This document shows, piece after piece, positions 63,701 to 64,000 of a DNA stretch of 64,000 nucleotides. Position 1 is the first letter of the stretch. Every line of letters starts with the position of its first letter. This stretch comes from DATGPD01 sp041398565 (GTDB lineage: Bacteria > Planctomycetota > UBA1135 > UBA2386): the NCBI GenBank assembly GCA_041398565.1, contig JAWKUN010000002.1, positions 2,046,001-2,110,000 on the forward strand, written 5' to 3'. The notes under the pieces were generated by a model. That model made no database searches and was not told where the DNA came from. It saw nothing but the letters and a program-made list of their open reading frames with translations. A program made the translations under genes and the position numbers.

Positions 63701-63934
63701 CAGCCGCTGGCGCTGTTCTGGCCCGACCTCGTGGCCTTCCGCGGCATCTTCGCCATGCCCGATTTCGCCTTCGGCCCGTTCTTGACCGACGCCGGCGGCA
63801 ACTACGCGTACCCCCTCGCGATCCCGGCGAACTGGGTCCTCGATCGCACGGTGTGGGCGCAGTACTTCACCTTCCCTGGCGGCGGCGTCCCTCTGTTGGG
63901 TTCGAACCCGGTTTCCTTCGTGATCAAGTCGTAG
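63701..63934 (+). pseudogene. C-terminal fragment of a secreted protein (plus strand)
   Basis: The frame reads 'LFWPDLVAFRGIFAMPDFAF', 'GPFLTDAGGNYAYPLAIPAN' and 'WVLDRTVWAQYFTFPGGG' and ends at 63934. It matches the type of C-terminal beta domain seen in planctomycete secreted proteins ('DxxGxxxxxxxIPxxxxLxGxxxxxQ'). There is no start, so it is an orphan 3' end. Confidence 0.55.
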
Positions 63935-64000
63935 GCGCACGTCGCCGGTCCGGGTGGCTCGATCGTCCGAGACCTGGGCCATCACCTACAACCCGGGGTG

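Noticed and set aside
63893..63913. GGGTTCGAACCC, resembling a tRNA T-arm
   Set aside because: No acceptor, D or anticodon arm fits around it, and it lies inside a coding-like fragment.
1..64000. CRISPR arrays, insertion sequences, prophage genes, rRNA or tRNA genes
   Set aside because: I looked for direct repeats with spacers, transposase or integrase motifs and conserved RNA signatures, and found none.

Overview
The window is about 70% GC and almost fully coding. Its gene content points to a bacterium of the Planctomycetota. The signs are several Ser/Thr kinases paired with ECF-type sigma factors, kinases with formylglycine-generating-enzyme-like tails, a fused double sulfatase, a sialate O-acetylesterase-like protein, an ELWxTDGT-repeat protein and many secreted proteins of unknown function. 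GTG and TTG starts are frequent, and Shine-Dalgarno sequences are clear for only some genes. I saw no rRNA or tRNA gene, no CRISPR array, no transposase and no convincing hairpin-plus-T-tract terminator. This assignment is inference from gene content.

Layout. 1-4.2 kb: end of a DUF58/BatA-like locus, a stand-alone divergent rplC, an unrecognised 56-residue basic protein, and a HI0933-family flavoprotein whose only plausible start is ACG. 4.2-11 kb (minus strand): zinc alcohol dehydrogenase, panB and pcnB in a tight run, then a Kelch-type secreted protein and a TlpA-like thioredoxin protein. 11-25 kb: REP-like hairpins, a GT2 fusion protein, a GDDxY-repeat protein beside a small acidic protein, a kinase, a Tat-exported amidase, several envelope or secreted proteins, DUF72, and an ECF sigma/FecR-like pair. 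25-40 kb: PAS-GGDEF protein, two overlapping sigma-kinase pairs, thyA-folA, an SNF-family symporter with a 38-residue MetS-like subunit, and an APC permease. 40-48 kb: sialate O-acetylesterase-like protein, HutD, GNAT-nitrilase, methyltransferase, ankyrin protein and a frameshifted Ig-like-domain gene. 48-51 kb: the double sulfatase.

The last 13 kb is unusually scrambled. An ELWxTDGT gene is flanked by a dead beta-helix gene and by a chimera built from pieces of both, and orphan C-terminal fragments of secreted proteins lie nearby. An intact divergent sigma/kinase pair follows. After it comes a fifth cassette that has decayed: the sigma gene is truncated, the kinase catalytic domain is missing, and an internal block of the WD40 region is inverted. 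Short palindromes lie beside several of these scars.

Functional themes: signal transduction through sigma-kinase cassettes and c-di-GMP; sulfated and acetylated glycan degradation; envelope and redox proteins; and dTMP/folate and pantothenate synthesis. Many genes have a TAnnnT motif only about 12-18 nt before the start codon, which suggests very short or absent mRNA leaders.
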